This document shows positions 7,773-14,179 of a stretch of DNA of 22,002 nucleotides, in pieces. The stretch is from the NCBI GenBank assembly GCA_002762845.1, contig PCYB01000064.1, forward strand, positions 1-22,002. The letters run 5' to 3'. How positions within the stretch are numbered: the first letter of the stretch is position 1; the number at the start of each line of letters is the position of its first letter. The notes under the pieces were generated by a model. That model was given only the letters and a program-made list of their open reading frames with translations, was not told the origin of the DNA and searched no databases. The DNA comes from Candidatus Woesearchaeota archaeon CG10_big_fil_rev_8_21_14_0_10_36_11. GTDB lineage: Archaea > Nanobdellota > Nanobdellia > Woesearchaeales > GW2011-AR9. A program made the translations under genes and the position numbers.

Positions 7773-7813
7773 GTCAAAATAAGACTGGCAAATTAACCAG
7801 TCACCTCCTCGTT

Positions 7814-8938
7814 TTAAAATAATAATACTGCAAGATTCATAAATCCTTGGAAAATAAACGAACCTGCAATGCTCCCCGTCATTAATACAAACGTCAAAAT
7901 TAAAATCCTACCTAAACAAATAAAGAGTTCGCGATTAACAAAATATTCGGTGATGTTATATCGTGCTTTATCATATTCTAATGCTGCCATTGGCGATTCG
8001 TTTATCCCCATTGTAATTGCACCAAAAACCGTTGCACCAAAAACATGGCTTACCGTCGTAACAAATGCACGAACGAACCAAGACAAGGATACAAATCCAG
8101 TAATGTAACGGATAATTTTACGTTTATCGATATGATCACTAAGATAACCAGTTCCGATAATAAGAATTGCGCCAACGCCAGCAAGTACCGAGCCTACTAA
8201 ACCAAGAGAAACGTAATTATTAAGAATAGTGAAAATGAATAATGGCCAAAGGACACCTGTTGCCATAACACTTGTTCCTCGCGATACAAAGAATAAAGAG
8301 TTTTTCCAATATTTTTTGTTTGTGATTGACCGAACAGAAAATGTGTATCGAACATGATTTTCTTTACTTAGAAAAAGAAATCCTGCAGAGGAAAATAATA
8401 TAATTGATGTTACAATAAAAAGCGGTTTAAACCCAAAAAACTTAATGAAAAAACCGCCTGCAAGAGGTCCAAACAATGTAGCAATGATAGAAATTCCCTC
8501 ACGTTTTCCAATTTCTTTTCCACGATGTTTATGGTCACTTGCACGTTGGAACACAAGATGCATTCCCATCCAGTAAAATGCAATAGACAGACCCATAAAT
8601 GTGCTTATGATAATAAGGGGAGTGTTAAACACTGGGAGCATATAAAGTAACAAAAGGTATATGATATACAGAGGAACACTTAGAAGAATTGAATGTTTTA
8701 TTCCGTATCGAGTAGAGAACTTCGCAGCCAAAGGGGTAGTAATGGCAAAGATTATAGAGTAGAATAAATAAAAGTAAAGTGTTTGCTGTAACGTAAATCC
8801 AAGTTCTTTATAGAGATACAGAGGAACAAAAAGAGATGTCAAAGAGAGAGCAAAGTTACGTAATGCAACCGAAATGTAAATCTGATTCAACTCTTTTTGA
8901 GGGAAGAACTTCCACCAGAAAATATGGTGATATACCAT
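7814..8938 (-). CDS. Major facilitator superfamily transporter
   Basis: A 374-aa polytopic membrane protein with about ten to twelve hydrophobic helices. NFALSLTSLFVPLYLYKELGF opens the first bundle, and a loop containing AAKFSTRYGIKHSIL is in the place of the MFS motif A between helices 2 and 3. RASDHKHRGKEIGKREG is the intracellular stretch between helices 4 and 5, and GYLSDHIDKRKIIRYI repeats a motif-A-like loop in the second half, as expected for MFS. The substrate is unknown. A TATA box 28 nt upstream supports the ATG at 8938. It shares a divergent promoter region with tRNA-Arg. It is followed by a methyltransferase gene. Confidence 0.85.
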   Translation of the reverse strand: MVYHHIFWWKFFPQKELNQIYISVALRNFALSLTSLFVPLYLYKELGFTLQQTLYFYLFYSIIFAITTPLAAKFSTRYGIKHSILLSVPLYIIYLLLLYMLPVFNTPLIIISTFMGLSIAFYWMGMHLVFQRASDHKHRGKEIGKREGISIIATLFGPLAGGFFIKFFGFKPLFIVTSIILFSSAGFLFLSKENHVRYTFSVRSITNKKYWKNSLFFVSRGTSVMATGVLWPLFIFTILNNYVSLGLVGSVLAGVGAILIIGTGYLSDHIDKRKIIRYITGFVSLSWFVRAFVTTVSHVFGATVFGAITMGINESPMAALEYDKARYNITEYFVNRELFICLGRILILTFVLMTGSIAGSFIFQGFMNLAVLLF

Positions 8939-8952
8939 TCAGAGAAATAAAC

Positions 8953-8969
8953 TTTATAAAAGGATATAA
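8953..8969. promoter_or_regulatory. Divergent TATA boxes for tRNA-Arg (+) and the MFS gene (-)
   Basis: Plus strand: TTTATAAA at 8953-8960, centred about 28 nt upstream of the tRNA-Arg 5' end. Minus strand: TTATATCC at 8962-8969, centred about 28 nt upstream of the MFS start codon at 8938. The two elements are packed side by side in the 46-bp gap. Confidence 0.55.
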
Positions 8970-9021
8970 GCTTTTCCCTATGTTGGGCCTGTAGTATAAT
9001 GGATAGTACGACCGGCTTCGG

Positions 9022-9049
9022 ACAAACTTGCAAAAAAAGTTTGGAAGGT
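9022..9049 (+). other. Canonical tRNA-Arg intron (37/38) with BHB motif
   Basis: A full bulge-helix-bulge fold is visible. The central helix CTTC (9016-9019) pairs with GAAG (9044-9047). The bulges are GGA (9020-9022, cut after GG) and GTA (9048-9050, cut after GT). The inner helix CAAACTT (9023-9029) pairs with AAGTTTG (9037-9043), and the outer helix is the anticodon stem. The predicted cuts remove exactly 28 nt and restore a seven-base anticodon loop. Confidence 0.9.
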
Positions 9050-9070
9050 ACCGGCTGATTGGGGTTCGAA

Positions 9071-9111
9071 TATGTTTCGCAGAAACAGAACGAGATGCGA
9101 AGCATCGACTT
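9071..9111 (+). other. Non-canonical T-loop tRNA-Arg intron (59/60) with BHB motif
   Basis: Bulge AAT (9069-9071, cut after AA) and bulge TTT (9110-9112, cut after TT) flank a four-position helix TTCG (9065-9068) with CGAC (9106-9109), which has one T-C mismatch. A ten-pair inner helix joins ATGTTTCGCA (9072-9081) to TGCGAAGCAT (9096-9105) with a single G-U. The outer helix is the T stem. Splicing yields the canonical loop TTCGAAT. Confidence 0.87.
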
Positions 9112-9172
9112 TCCCCGCAGGCCCACATTTTTCTTCACTACGGGAACATGCCTATTGGAGTTGAATTAGTTT

Positions 9173-9180
9173 TTTATAAT
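9173..9180 (+). promoter_or_regulatory. TATA box of the gene at 9203
   Basis: TTTATAAT within a T run, centred about 27 nt upstream of the ATG. A leaderless transcript is predicted; no Shine-Dalgarno is present. Confidence 0.5.
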
Positions 9181-9202
9181 ACATCACACTTTCTCAAGAA
9201 AT

Positions 9203-9793
9203 ATGGATGAATATGATTCTTTACGTGTTGGTCAACGTATCCAAGTTTCTTGGGATACTCTGGATGAACTGGAAGAGGGATTAACAGAACTTTCTATTGC
9301 CGCATTGCGACAAGGATTGAGAATTGAAGAACTGTTTGACAGTTCGGACATGAATGGAACAACATTTTCTATTGTTAGGATTTCCAAAGGAACAGGAATT
9401 TCAGATCCAACACAACAATACATATCTCTAAAAGAGAGAGAATATATTGAAAGAGAAAATATCATTGCATTAGTGCGGAACGAATGTGTTATTGGAGGAA
9501 GGCCTTTAGAACGTGTGCTTGAAGAAGTAGCAGACATGTATGAATTAGAACTTCCTAAAGCGGTTTTTGTATATCATAACATTGAAGAACAGGACCTTGC
9601 AGAAATCTGTGGATTAGGGGACGATGGAAGTACAGAACGAGTTGCTGCTGCTCTTCATTGCACTGTAGAATATCTTGTTAGTATTATGCCAAAGGAACCA
9701 GAACCAACAGAAAAAGAAGAAGGGCAACTTATATATTTAGATGTGTTTAGGCCAGAAAATGTAGGCGATACGGAAGAAGATACAGATATATGA
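9203..9793 (+). CDS. Acidic protein of unknown function with HTH-like C-terminal part
   Basis: A 196-aa acidic protein that I do not recognise. The N-terminal half has mixed strands and helices (VGQRIQVSWDTLDELEEGLT, TTFSIVRISKGTGI). Residues about 80-160 are helical: IERENIIALVRNECVIGG, PLERVLEEVADMYELELP, and DLAEICGLGDDGSTERVAAA followed by LHCTVEYLVSIM, whose spacing resembles a helix-turn-helix. The tail is a Glu/Pro-rich linker ending in an acidic run. There is no membrane segment or signal peptide. It is followed 76 nt later by another unknown gene with HTH-like segments, each with its own TATA box. A regulatory role is a guess. Confidence 0.65.
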   Translation: MDEYDSLRVGQRIQVSWDTLDELEEGLTELSIAALRQGLRIEELFDSSDMNGTTFSIVRISKGTGISDPTQQYISLKEREYIERENIIALVRNECVIGGRPLERVLEEVADMYELELPKAVFVYHNIEEQDLAEICGLGDDGSTERVAAALHCTVEYLVSIMPKEPEPTEKEEGQLIYLDVFRPENVGDTEEDTDI

Positions 9794-9838
9794 TCTTGCC
9801 AGAGCCATTCTTGTTTGTTACTCTAGGATGGAAACTTA

Positions 9839-9846
9839 TTTATATG
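9839..9846 (+). promoter_or_regulatory. TATA box of the gene at 9870
   Basis: TTTATATG centred about 28 nt upstream of the ATG at 9870. Two nearby ATGs (9860, 9866) run straight into a shared stop, so this spacing helps to select 9870 as the start. Confidence 0.55.
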
Positions 9847-9869
9847 AAAAGTCACCTCGATGAGTATGT

Positions 9870-10658
9870 ATGGGTACATATAGATTGTTTGAAGCTCAGA
9901 ATCCTGCTGCATTAGAAAAGTTAATTGACACTTTCCTTGGAGACAGAAATGGGGCACCAGGCTCAGTAGAGATTGATTCTCAGGGTGAGTATAGAACTGC
10001 AGTTATACGATTTGATAGTCAAAATGGAGAACATCCTATAAATGTAAAACAACTATTTTCAAATGGTCCACCCGGAGACGAAGGAACAATTGAAATAAAT
10101 AGTGCAGGGGTTTTATACTTTAGGAGCCATCAACCAGTATCTTCAATCGCTGATTATTTAAGCGTTTCACCCTGTGATGTTGTTCATCACATAATTAAAT
10201 ATCATCAAGAATTTCATGAAGAAGAGTCACTTCCAAACATTGAATATGCGACATTTACTCCACAAGAAGTTGGCGCTGTTGCAGAATATTTCTTACAACA
10301 AAAACAGACTCTTGAATCAATCGCTGAACAGACTACCATAAATCTCGCTGTTATCAGAGTATGTGCTGTTGGACATTTTTACAGAAAAGGTAACATGGAC
10401 GAAGTTGCAAAACTAGTACACATAGGTTCAGAAGAAGTGAGGAAATGTGCAATTGCATATAGGTTTATGGAAATGTCAAGTAATGACAGGAAGCGAGCAG
10501 AAAAGATAGGAAAAGAGTTTGGACTAGAACCAGCAGAAGCTGAGAAAGAAGCGGTAGTTTATTTAGGCCAAAATGGTTTATCGGGAAGAGAAATGATATC
10601 ACTCATTGGTTTAGGATCCCGAAAAATAAGTGACATACGAAAAGGTGCAGGAATATAA
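9870..10658 (+). CDS. Protein of unknown function with several tandem HTH-like segments
   Basis: A 262-aa protein of no family known to me. The N-terminus carries two similar beta-type units, GSVEIDSQGEYRTAVIRF (about 31-48) and GTIEINSAGVLYFRS (about 72-86). The rest is a chain of helix-turn-helix-like segments: VSSIADYLSVSPCDVVHHII (90-109), TLESIAEQTTINLAVIRVCA (147-166), MDEVAKLVHIGSEEVRKCAI (176-195), RAEKIGKEFGLEPAEAEKEA (209-228) and SGREMISLIGLGSRKISDIR (238-257). Such arrays suggest nucleic-acid binding or a scaffold. It sits between another unknown HTH-like gene and srp54 on the same strand with its own TATA box. Confidence 0.65.
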   Translation: MGTYRLFEAQNPAALEKLIDTFLGDRNGAPGSVEIDSQGEYRTAVIRFDSQNGEHPINVKQLFSNGPPGDEGTIEINSAGVLYFRSHQPVSSIADYLSVSPCDVVHHIIKYHQEFHEEESLPNIEYATFTPQEVGAVAEYFLQQKQTLESIAEQTTINLAVIRVCAVGHFYRKGNMDEVAKLVHIGSEEVRKCAIAYRFMEMSSNDRKRAEKIGKEFGLEPAEAEKEAVVYLGQNGLSGREMISLIGLGSRKISDIRKGAGI

Positions 10659-10674
10659 TAAACGCCACAATAAC

Positions 10675-10683
10675 CTTTAAATA
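10675..10683 (+). promoter_or_regulatory. TATA-like element of srp54
   Basis: CTTTAAATA centred about 27 nt upstream of the srp54 ATG. A GGAG four bases before the ATG would lie at or beyond the transcript start if transcription is leaderless. Confidence 0.5.
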
Positions 10684-10705
10684 AACACATTTATTCTGGA
10701 GTATA

Positions 10706-12046
10706 ATGGTCCTTGATAAACTTGGAGATTCGTTAAAGAGCACGTTACAGAAGATAACAAGATCTGTTTTTATAGATGAAAAACTTATTAATGAATTGGT
10801 AAAAGACATTCAACGTGCACTTCTTCAGTCAGATACAAATGTTCAATTAGTATTCAAATTAAGTACAAAAATTAAAGAACGGGCAAAGGAAAAAACACTA
10901 TTAGGCATAACAAAACGTGAACATCTGGTAAAAATAGTTTACGAGGAACTTACAAATTTCTTAGGAAAAGAATCGTCAGAAATTAAGATTGAGAAGAAAC
11001 CAACACAAATCATGCTTGTCGGATTGTTCGGTTCAGGAAAAACAACGACGTGTGGAAAACTTGCAAAATATTACAAGAAGAGGGGATATAAAGTCGCTGC
11101 CATCCAGACAGACACGTGGCGACCGGCAGCATACGAACAATTAAAACAGTTATGTGAAAATGTTGGTATTGACTTCTTTGGAATAAAAGATGAAAAGGAT
11201 CCCGTAAACATTTACATGTCTTTTGAAAAAAAGTTTAACGAATATGATATTGTTCTTGTTGATACTGCGGGAAGAGATGCTCTTTCTGAAGAATTAATCA
11301 GTGAGTTAAACAGTATTAATTCGGCCGTAAAAGCAGACGAAAGAATTTTAGTATTATCTGCTGACATAGGACAAGCCGCGCAGAAACAAGCGCAGGCATT
11401 CCATGACACATGCAATGTTACTGGTGTTATCGTCACAAAGTTAGAGGGAACAGCAAAGGGTGGTGGTGCATTATCAGCATGTTCAGTCACAAATTCACCA
11501 ATAAAGTTTATTGGTGTTGGTGAAAAGATTGACGATTTAGAAGTGTTTCACCCGCAACGGTTCGTTGGAAGACTTATTGGCATGGGAGATCTTGAAACTC
11601 TTTTGGAAAAAGCACAGGAAGTCATTAGTGAAGATCAGGCGAAGGATATGCAAGCAAAATTTCTTAAAGGAGAATTTAATCTTATTGACTTGTACGAACA
11701 GATGAAAGCAATGAAAAAAATGGGTTCGTTCAAGAAAATCATGGGAATGATTCCTGGTATGGGTTCAATGAAATTGCCAAAAGAAATGTTAGATGTTCAA
11801 GAAGGCAAATTGGAAAAGTGGAAAATTGCGATGGACTCTATGACACAAGAAGAATTAGAAAGCCCCGACGTTATGAACACAGAACGTATTGACAGAATCT
11901 CTGCGGGATCGGGTATAAAAATTGGCGAAGTAAGAGAACTGTTAAAACAATACAAGCAAAGTAAAAAAATGTTAAAAATGTTCAAAGGGGAAAAAGATAT
12001 AGGAAAAATGATGAAACGTATGGGTGGGAAACTGCCCGGGATGTGA
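10706..12046 (+). CDS. srp54: Signal recognition particle GTPase SRP54 (Ffh)
   Basis: The 446-aa core GTPase of the signal recognition particle, which binds SRP RNA and the signal sequences of nascent membrane and secreted proteins and docks with FtsY. The N domain is residues 1-95. The G domain shows the P-loop GLFGSGKTTT (106-115), QTDTWRPAAYEQLKQL (134-149), DTAGR (186-190), TKLEGTAKGGGALS (244-257) and IKFIGVGEKIDDLEVF. The C-terminal M domain is Met-rich (MKAMKKMGSFKKIMGMIPGM). Length is normal for archaeal SRP54. The P-loop has Phe where bacterial Ffh usually has Gln (GLQGAGKTTT). The gene ends 20 nt before the convergent zinc-ribbon gene. Confidence 0.98.
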   Translation: MVLDKLGDSLKSTLQKITRSVFIDEKLINELVKDIQRALLQSDTNVQLVFKLSTKIKERAKEKTLLGITKREHLVKIVYEELTNFLGKESSEIKIEKKPTQIMLVGLFGSGKTTTCGKLAKYYKKRGYKVAAIQTDTWRPAAYEQLKQLCENVGIDFFGIKDEKDPVNIYMSFEKKFNEYDIVLVDTAGRDALSEELISELNSINSAVKADERILVLSADIGQAAQKQAQAFHDTCNVTGVIVTKLEGTAKGGGALSACSVTNSPIKFIGVGEKIDDLEVFHPQRFVGRLIGMGDLETLLEKAQEVISEDQAKDMQAKFLKGEFNLIDLYEQMKAMKKMGSFKKIMGMIPGMGSMKLPKEMLDVQEGKLEKWKIAMDSMTQEELESPDVMNTERIDRISAGSGIKIGEVRELLKQYKQSKKMLKMFKGEKDIGKMMKRMGGKLPGM

Positions 12047-12066
12047 TTTATCTGAGTTTGTTACCC

Positions 12067-12192
12067 TTATTCTACAGGTGTTTCCTTTCGAAATCCACAA
12101 CCTTTGCAATATTGAACAGCAAACACACCGTCTGCAAATTTGTGTTGGCCATCATGGAGCTTCTTTCCGCATTCGGGACAATCTGTTATCAT
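12067..12192 (-). CDS. 41-aa zinc-ribbon protein
   Basis: ATG to TAA, 41 codons. It begins MITDCPECGKKLHDGQHKF and contains FAVQYCKGCGFRKETPVE, giving two CxxC knuckles (C5/C8 and C29/C32) spaced as in a single zinc ribbon. It follows the peptidase U32 gene by 30 nt on the same strand and is probably the last gene of that unit. Small single zinc ribbons are common in archaea and usually bind nucleic acid or protein partners; the specific role is unknown. Confidence 0.75.
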   Translation of the reverse strand: MITDCPECGKKLHDGQHKFADGVFAVQYCKGCGFRKETPVE

Positions 12193-12222
12193 AACAAACA
12201 AAATATTTTTTGTGTTAATAAA

Positions 12223-13416
12223 TTATTCCTTTTTCTTAATAAGATACACTTTATCATTCTCACGTACTTTAGAGCTACACTGAACAGAAATCGTTTCTCC
12301 TTTTTCATATTTTGTTGCTGTCCCTTTTTTATCGTTATCAGTATGAACTTCACGCACAACTTCTTCATGATATCCTGTTGTTGGTCCTTCAAACGAAAGT
12401 GTATCGCCTAGTTTGAAACCTTCACTTTCAACAGTAAATTCTGCAACACTGATTTTGGTATAGAAATTACTTACTTTTCCAAGGAGGATTTTCCGTGTTG
12501 TTGCTTTACTTCCATATTCGTCACATCGTTTATGGTATGGATACGCAACAAAGAATCCTTGTGAGAAATCTTTATTGTATACTTCTTGTAATCGAATGGT
12601 TAATGTCGTGATAAGTTCATCAGTAAAAGTATCTTTTTTAATTGCATTTAATGCTTCTCTATATATTGAAACCACTTTAAACACATAATCTGCACTTCTG
12701 TTTCGTCCTTCAATTTTAAGACAATCAACATGCATCAATTTTGGAAGAAGAGGTAATGCACATAAATCTTTAGCACTCATAATAAAATTATTCTCTATGA
12801 CCATCTGTTTTCCTTCTTCATCTGTAACTGTATACTCCCGCCGGCATGGTTGTAAGCACTCTCCCCTGTTTGCAGACTTATTGAACAATTCTTGTGACAT
12901 GAAACATCTGCCAGATAATGAGATACATCGTGCACCATGCACAAAAACCTCGATTTCCATGTTTGTCTTTTCTTTGATATCTTTCACATCTTCTAATGAA
13001 CACTCCCTTGCGAGAACTATCCGTTCCGCACCAAATTCTTTCCATTGTAATGCAGACTGAGAATTACTGACGGATGCTTGTGTACTAAGATGGATCGGAA
13101 TCTTTAGTTCTTTACATGTCTTGATAACTGCTAAATCCCAACATATAACTGCATCAATGTTCGAATCTTTTAATGTTTGGAGAATAGTATGGAGTTTTTC
13201 TAATTCATTTTCAAGAATGATGATATTAACTGTACAATATGCTTTGACATTGTTTTGATGGCAATAATCAATTACGTCGCGCATTTCTTCTAAATCGAAA
13301 TTTGTTGACGATGCACGCATGTTAAATCCTTTAACACCAAAATAAACAGCATTTGCTTCTGCGTTGACTGCCGCCCTTAGCATTGTCCAATTTCCAACAG
13401 GCGCTAATAGTTCCAT
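12223..13416 (-). CDS. Peptidase U32 family protein (TrhP/YegQ-like tRNA hydroxylation)
   Basis: A 397-aa member of the U32 family, whose bacterial members TrhP and RlhA are needed for prephenate-dependent hydroxylation of RNA (uridine 34 in tRNA, C2501 in 23S rRNA). The start MELLAPVGNWTMLRAAVNAE, the TIM-barrel segment AVYFGVKGFNMRASSTNF and STQASVSNSQSAL are typical. The family signature EVFVHGARCISLSGRC (156-171) with NRGECLQPCRR (184-193) supplies four conserved Cys (164, 171, 187, 191), and CLKIEGRNRSADYV follows. A beta domain at the C-terminus (LGKVSNFY, KLGDTLSFEGPT) completes the family architecture. It lies downstream of a metallophosphoesterase gene and upstream of a zinc-ribbon gene. 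Whether it modifies tRNA or rRNA here cannot be read. Confidence 0.9.
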   Translation of the reverse strand: MELLAPVGNWTMLRAAVNAEANAVYFGVKGFNMRASSTNFDLEEMRDVIDYCHQNNVKAYCTVNIIILENELEKLHTILQTLKDSNIDAVICWDLAVIKTCKELKIPIHLSTQASVSNSQSALQWKEFGAERIVLARECSLEDVKDIKEKTNMEIEVFVHGARCISLSGRCFMSQELFNKSANRGECLQPCRREYTVTDEEGKQMVIENNFIMSAKDLCALPLLPKLMHVDCLKIEGRNRSADYVFKVVSIYREALNAIKKDTFTDELITTLTIRLQEVYNKDFSQGFFVAYPYHKRCDEYGSKATTRKILLGKVSNFYTKISVAEFTVESEGFKLGDTLSFEGPTTGYHEEVVREVHTDNDKKGTATKYEKGETISVQCSSKVRENDKVYLIKKKE

Positions 13417-13477
13417 TAGAAGTAAAAAATGAGGCGTATTCTAAAATGTTTTGGAGAAAATGATATTTTTGGTATCT

Positions 13478-14074
13478 TCACAATTCAATAATCTTCCCTT
13501 TCCGACCGACGTTAATAACGCGTGTTTTGCCAATCTTCTCTTCAATACCTTCCGTTTCGTGCATATGTCCGCATAAATGAAAGTCTGGTTGAAACATATC
13601 TATTGCTTTTCGAATCCCTTCTGAACCGGGAAATAAGCCTAAGCCGAGAACACTATTCTCGGGATGTGTATGAGTAAGCATAATCTTTGTTTTAATATCT
13701 TTAAGAGCATCGTGTCCTTTTTGTAATGTTTTAAAAACATCTTCTTCTGATAATTGATGAATACCAATATTACCATACCCACATCCAAAAATGCCAACAT
13801 CACCTTTCTTAAAGACATACCCATGAAGATTCTTGACACCATACCTATCGACAAGAAAACCTACCTCTGCAAGACCTTCATGATTTCCAGGTAAAACGCC
13901 CACTTCAATACCCTTTTCTTTAAACGGACCTACAAGACCGTCCATAGAACCGTCAGGAGCAACAAAATCTCCTGCTAACAGCACAAGATCTACCTGATTC
14001 TCAGCCGCTTTTTGAGCCATCTCTCTCACAAGTGATTTATCTCCATGTATGTCACTTAGAGCAAGTATTTTCAT
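13478..14074 (-). CDS. Calcineurin-type metallophosphoesterase
   Basis: A 198-aa metallophosphoesterase with all metal-binding motifs in order: MKILALSDIHGD (DxH), LVLLAGDFVAPDG (GD), LPGNHEGLAEV (GNHE), MLTHTHPENSVLG (the H motif) and HLCGHMHETEG (GHxH). The protein ends with the usual TRVINVGRKGKIIEL. The open frame extends 56 codons further upstream, but the ATG at 14074 begins exactly at the family's first strand and lies 26 nt after a TATA box, so that start is chosen. The substrate is unknown (phosphodiester or nucleotide). It is the first gene of a probable unit with the U32 and zinc-ribbon genes. Confidence 0.92.
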   Translation of the reverse strand: MKILALSDIHGDKSLVREMAQKAAENQVDLVLLAGDFVAPDGSMDGLVGPFKEKGIEVGVLPGNHEGLAEVGFLVDRYGVKNLHGYVFKKGDVGIFGCGYGNIGIHQLSEEDVFKTLQKGHDALKDIKTKIMLTHTHPENSVLGLGLFPGSEGIRKAIDMFQPDFHLCGHMHETEGIEEKIGKTRVINVGRKGKIIEL

Positions 14075-14096
14075 AATATTCTTTAGGTAATACCTA

Positions 14097-14154
14097 TTTA
14101 TAAATCTTTTGGTTTTGTCATTAGTGAGTAGTGAGGGGGCACAAAGTTTATATA
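14097..14154. promoter_or_regulatory. Divergent TATA boxes: metallophosphoesterase (-) and asparaginase-like gene (+)
   Basis: Minus strand TTTATAAA at 14097-14104, 26 nt upstream of the ATG at 14074. Plus strand TTTATATA at 14147-14154, about 30 nt upstream of the ATG at 14180. Each spacing fits a leaderless transcript. Confidence 0.6.
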
Positions 14155-14179
14155 CTATGATAAACTTTGATCTTAGAAT

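Larger units (their letters stand above)
8985..9125 (+). tRNA. tRNA-Arg (anticodon UCG) with two introns
   Basis: The acceptor stem GGGCCTG (8985-8991) pairs with CAGGCCC (9118-9124), and the discriminator is A9125. The D arm is GTAT/GTAC with loop AATGGATA containing G18 and G19. The anticodon stem ACCGG/CCGGC has four pairs and an A27-C43 mismatch; the loop CTTCGG+A places TCG at 34-36 (9018-9020). The T stem TGGGG/CCCCG has a U-G pair, and the T loop is TTCGAA+T. The gene is only a proper cloverleaf after removing two insertions: 9022-9049 (28 nt, position 37/38) and 9071-9111 (41 nt, T loop, position 59/60). The mature tRNA is 72 nt before CCA addition. CCA is not encoded (the discriminator is followed by CAT), and a TATA box lies 28 nt upstream. 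Confidence 0.92.

Noticed and set aside
8856..9138. Open frames of 83-90 codons on the minus strand across the MFS gene start and the tRNA-Arg gene
   Set aside because: They lie over the tRNA and its introns in antisense and lack any promoter or domain.
12043..12411. A 122-codon plus-strand frame after srp54
   Set aside because: It is antisense to the zinc-ribbon and U32 genes, and its peptide is low-complexity Phe/Cys-rich shadow sequence.
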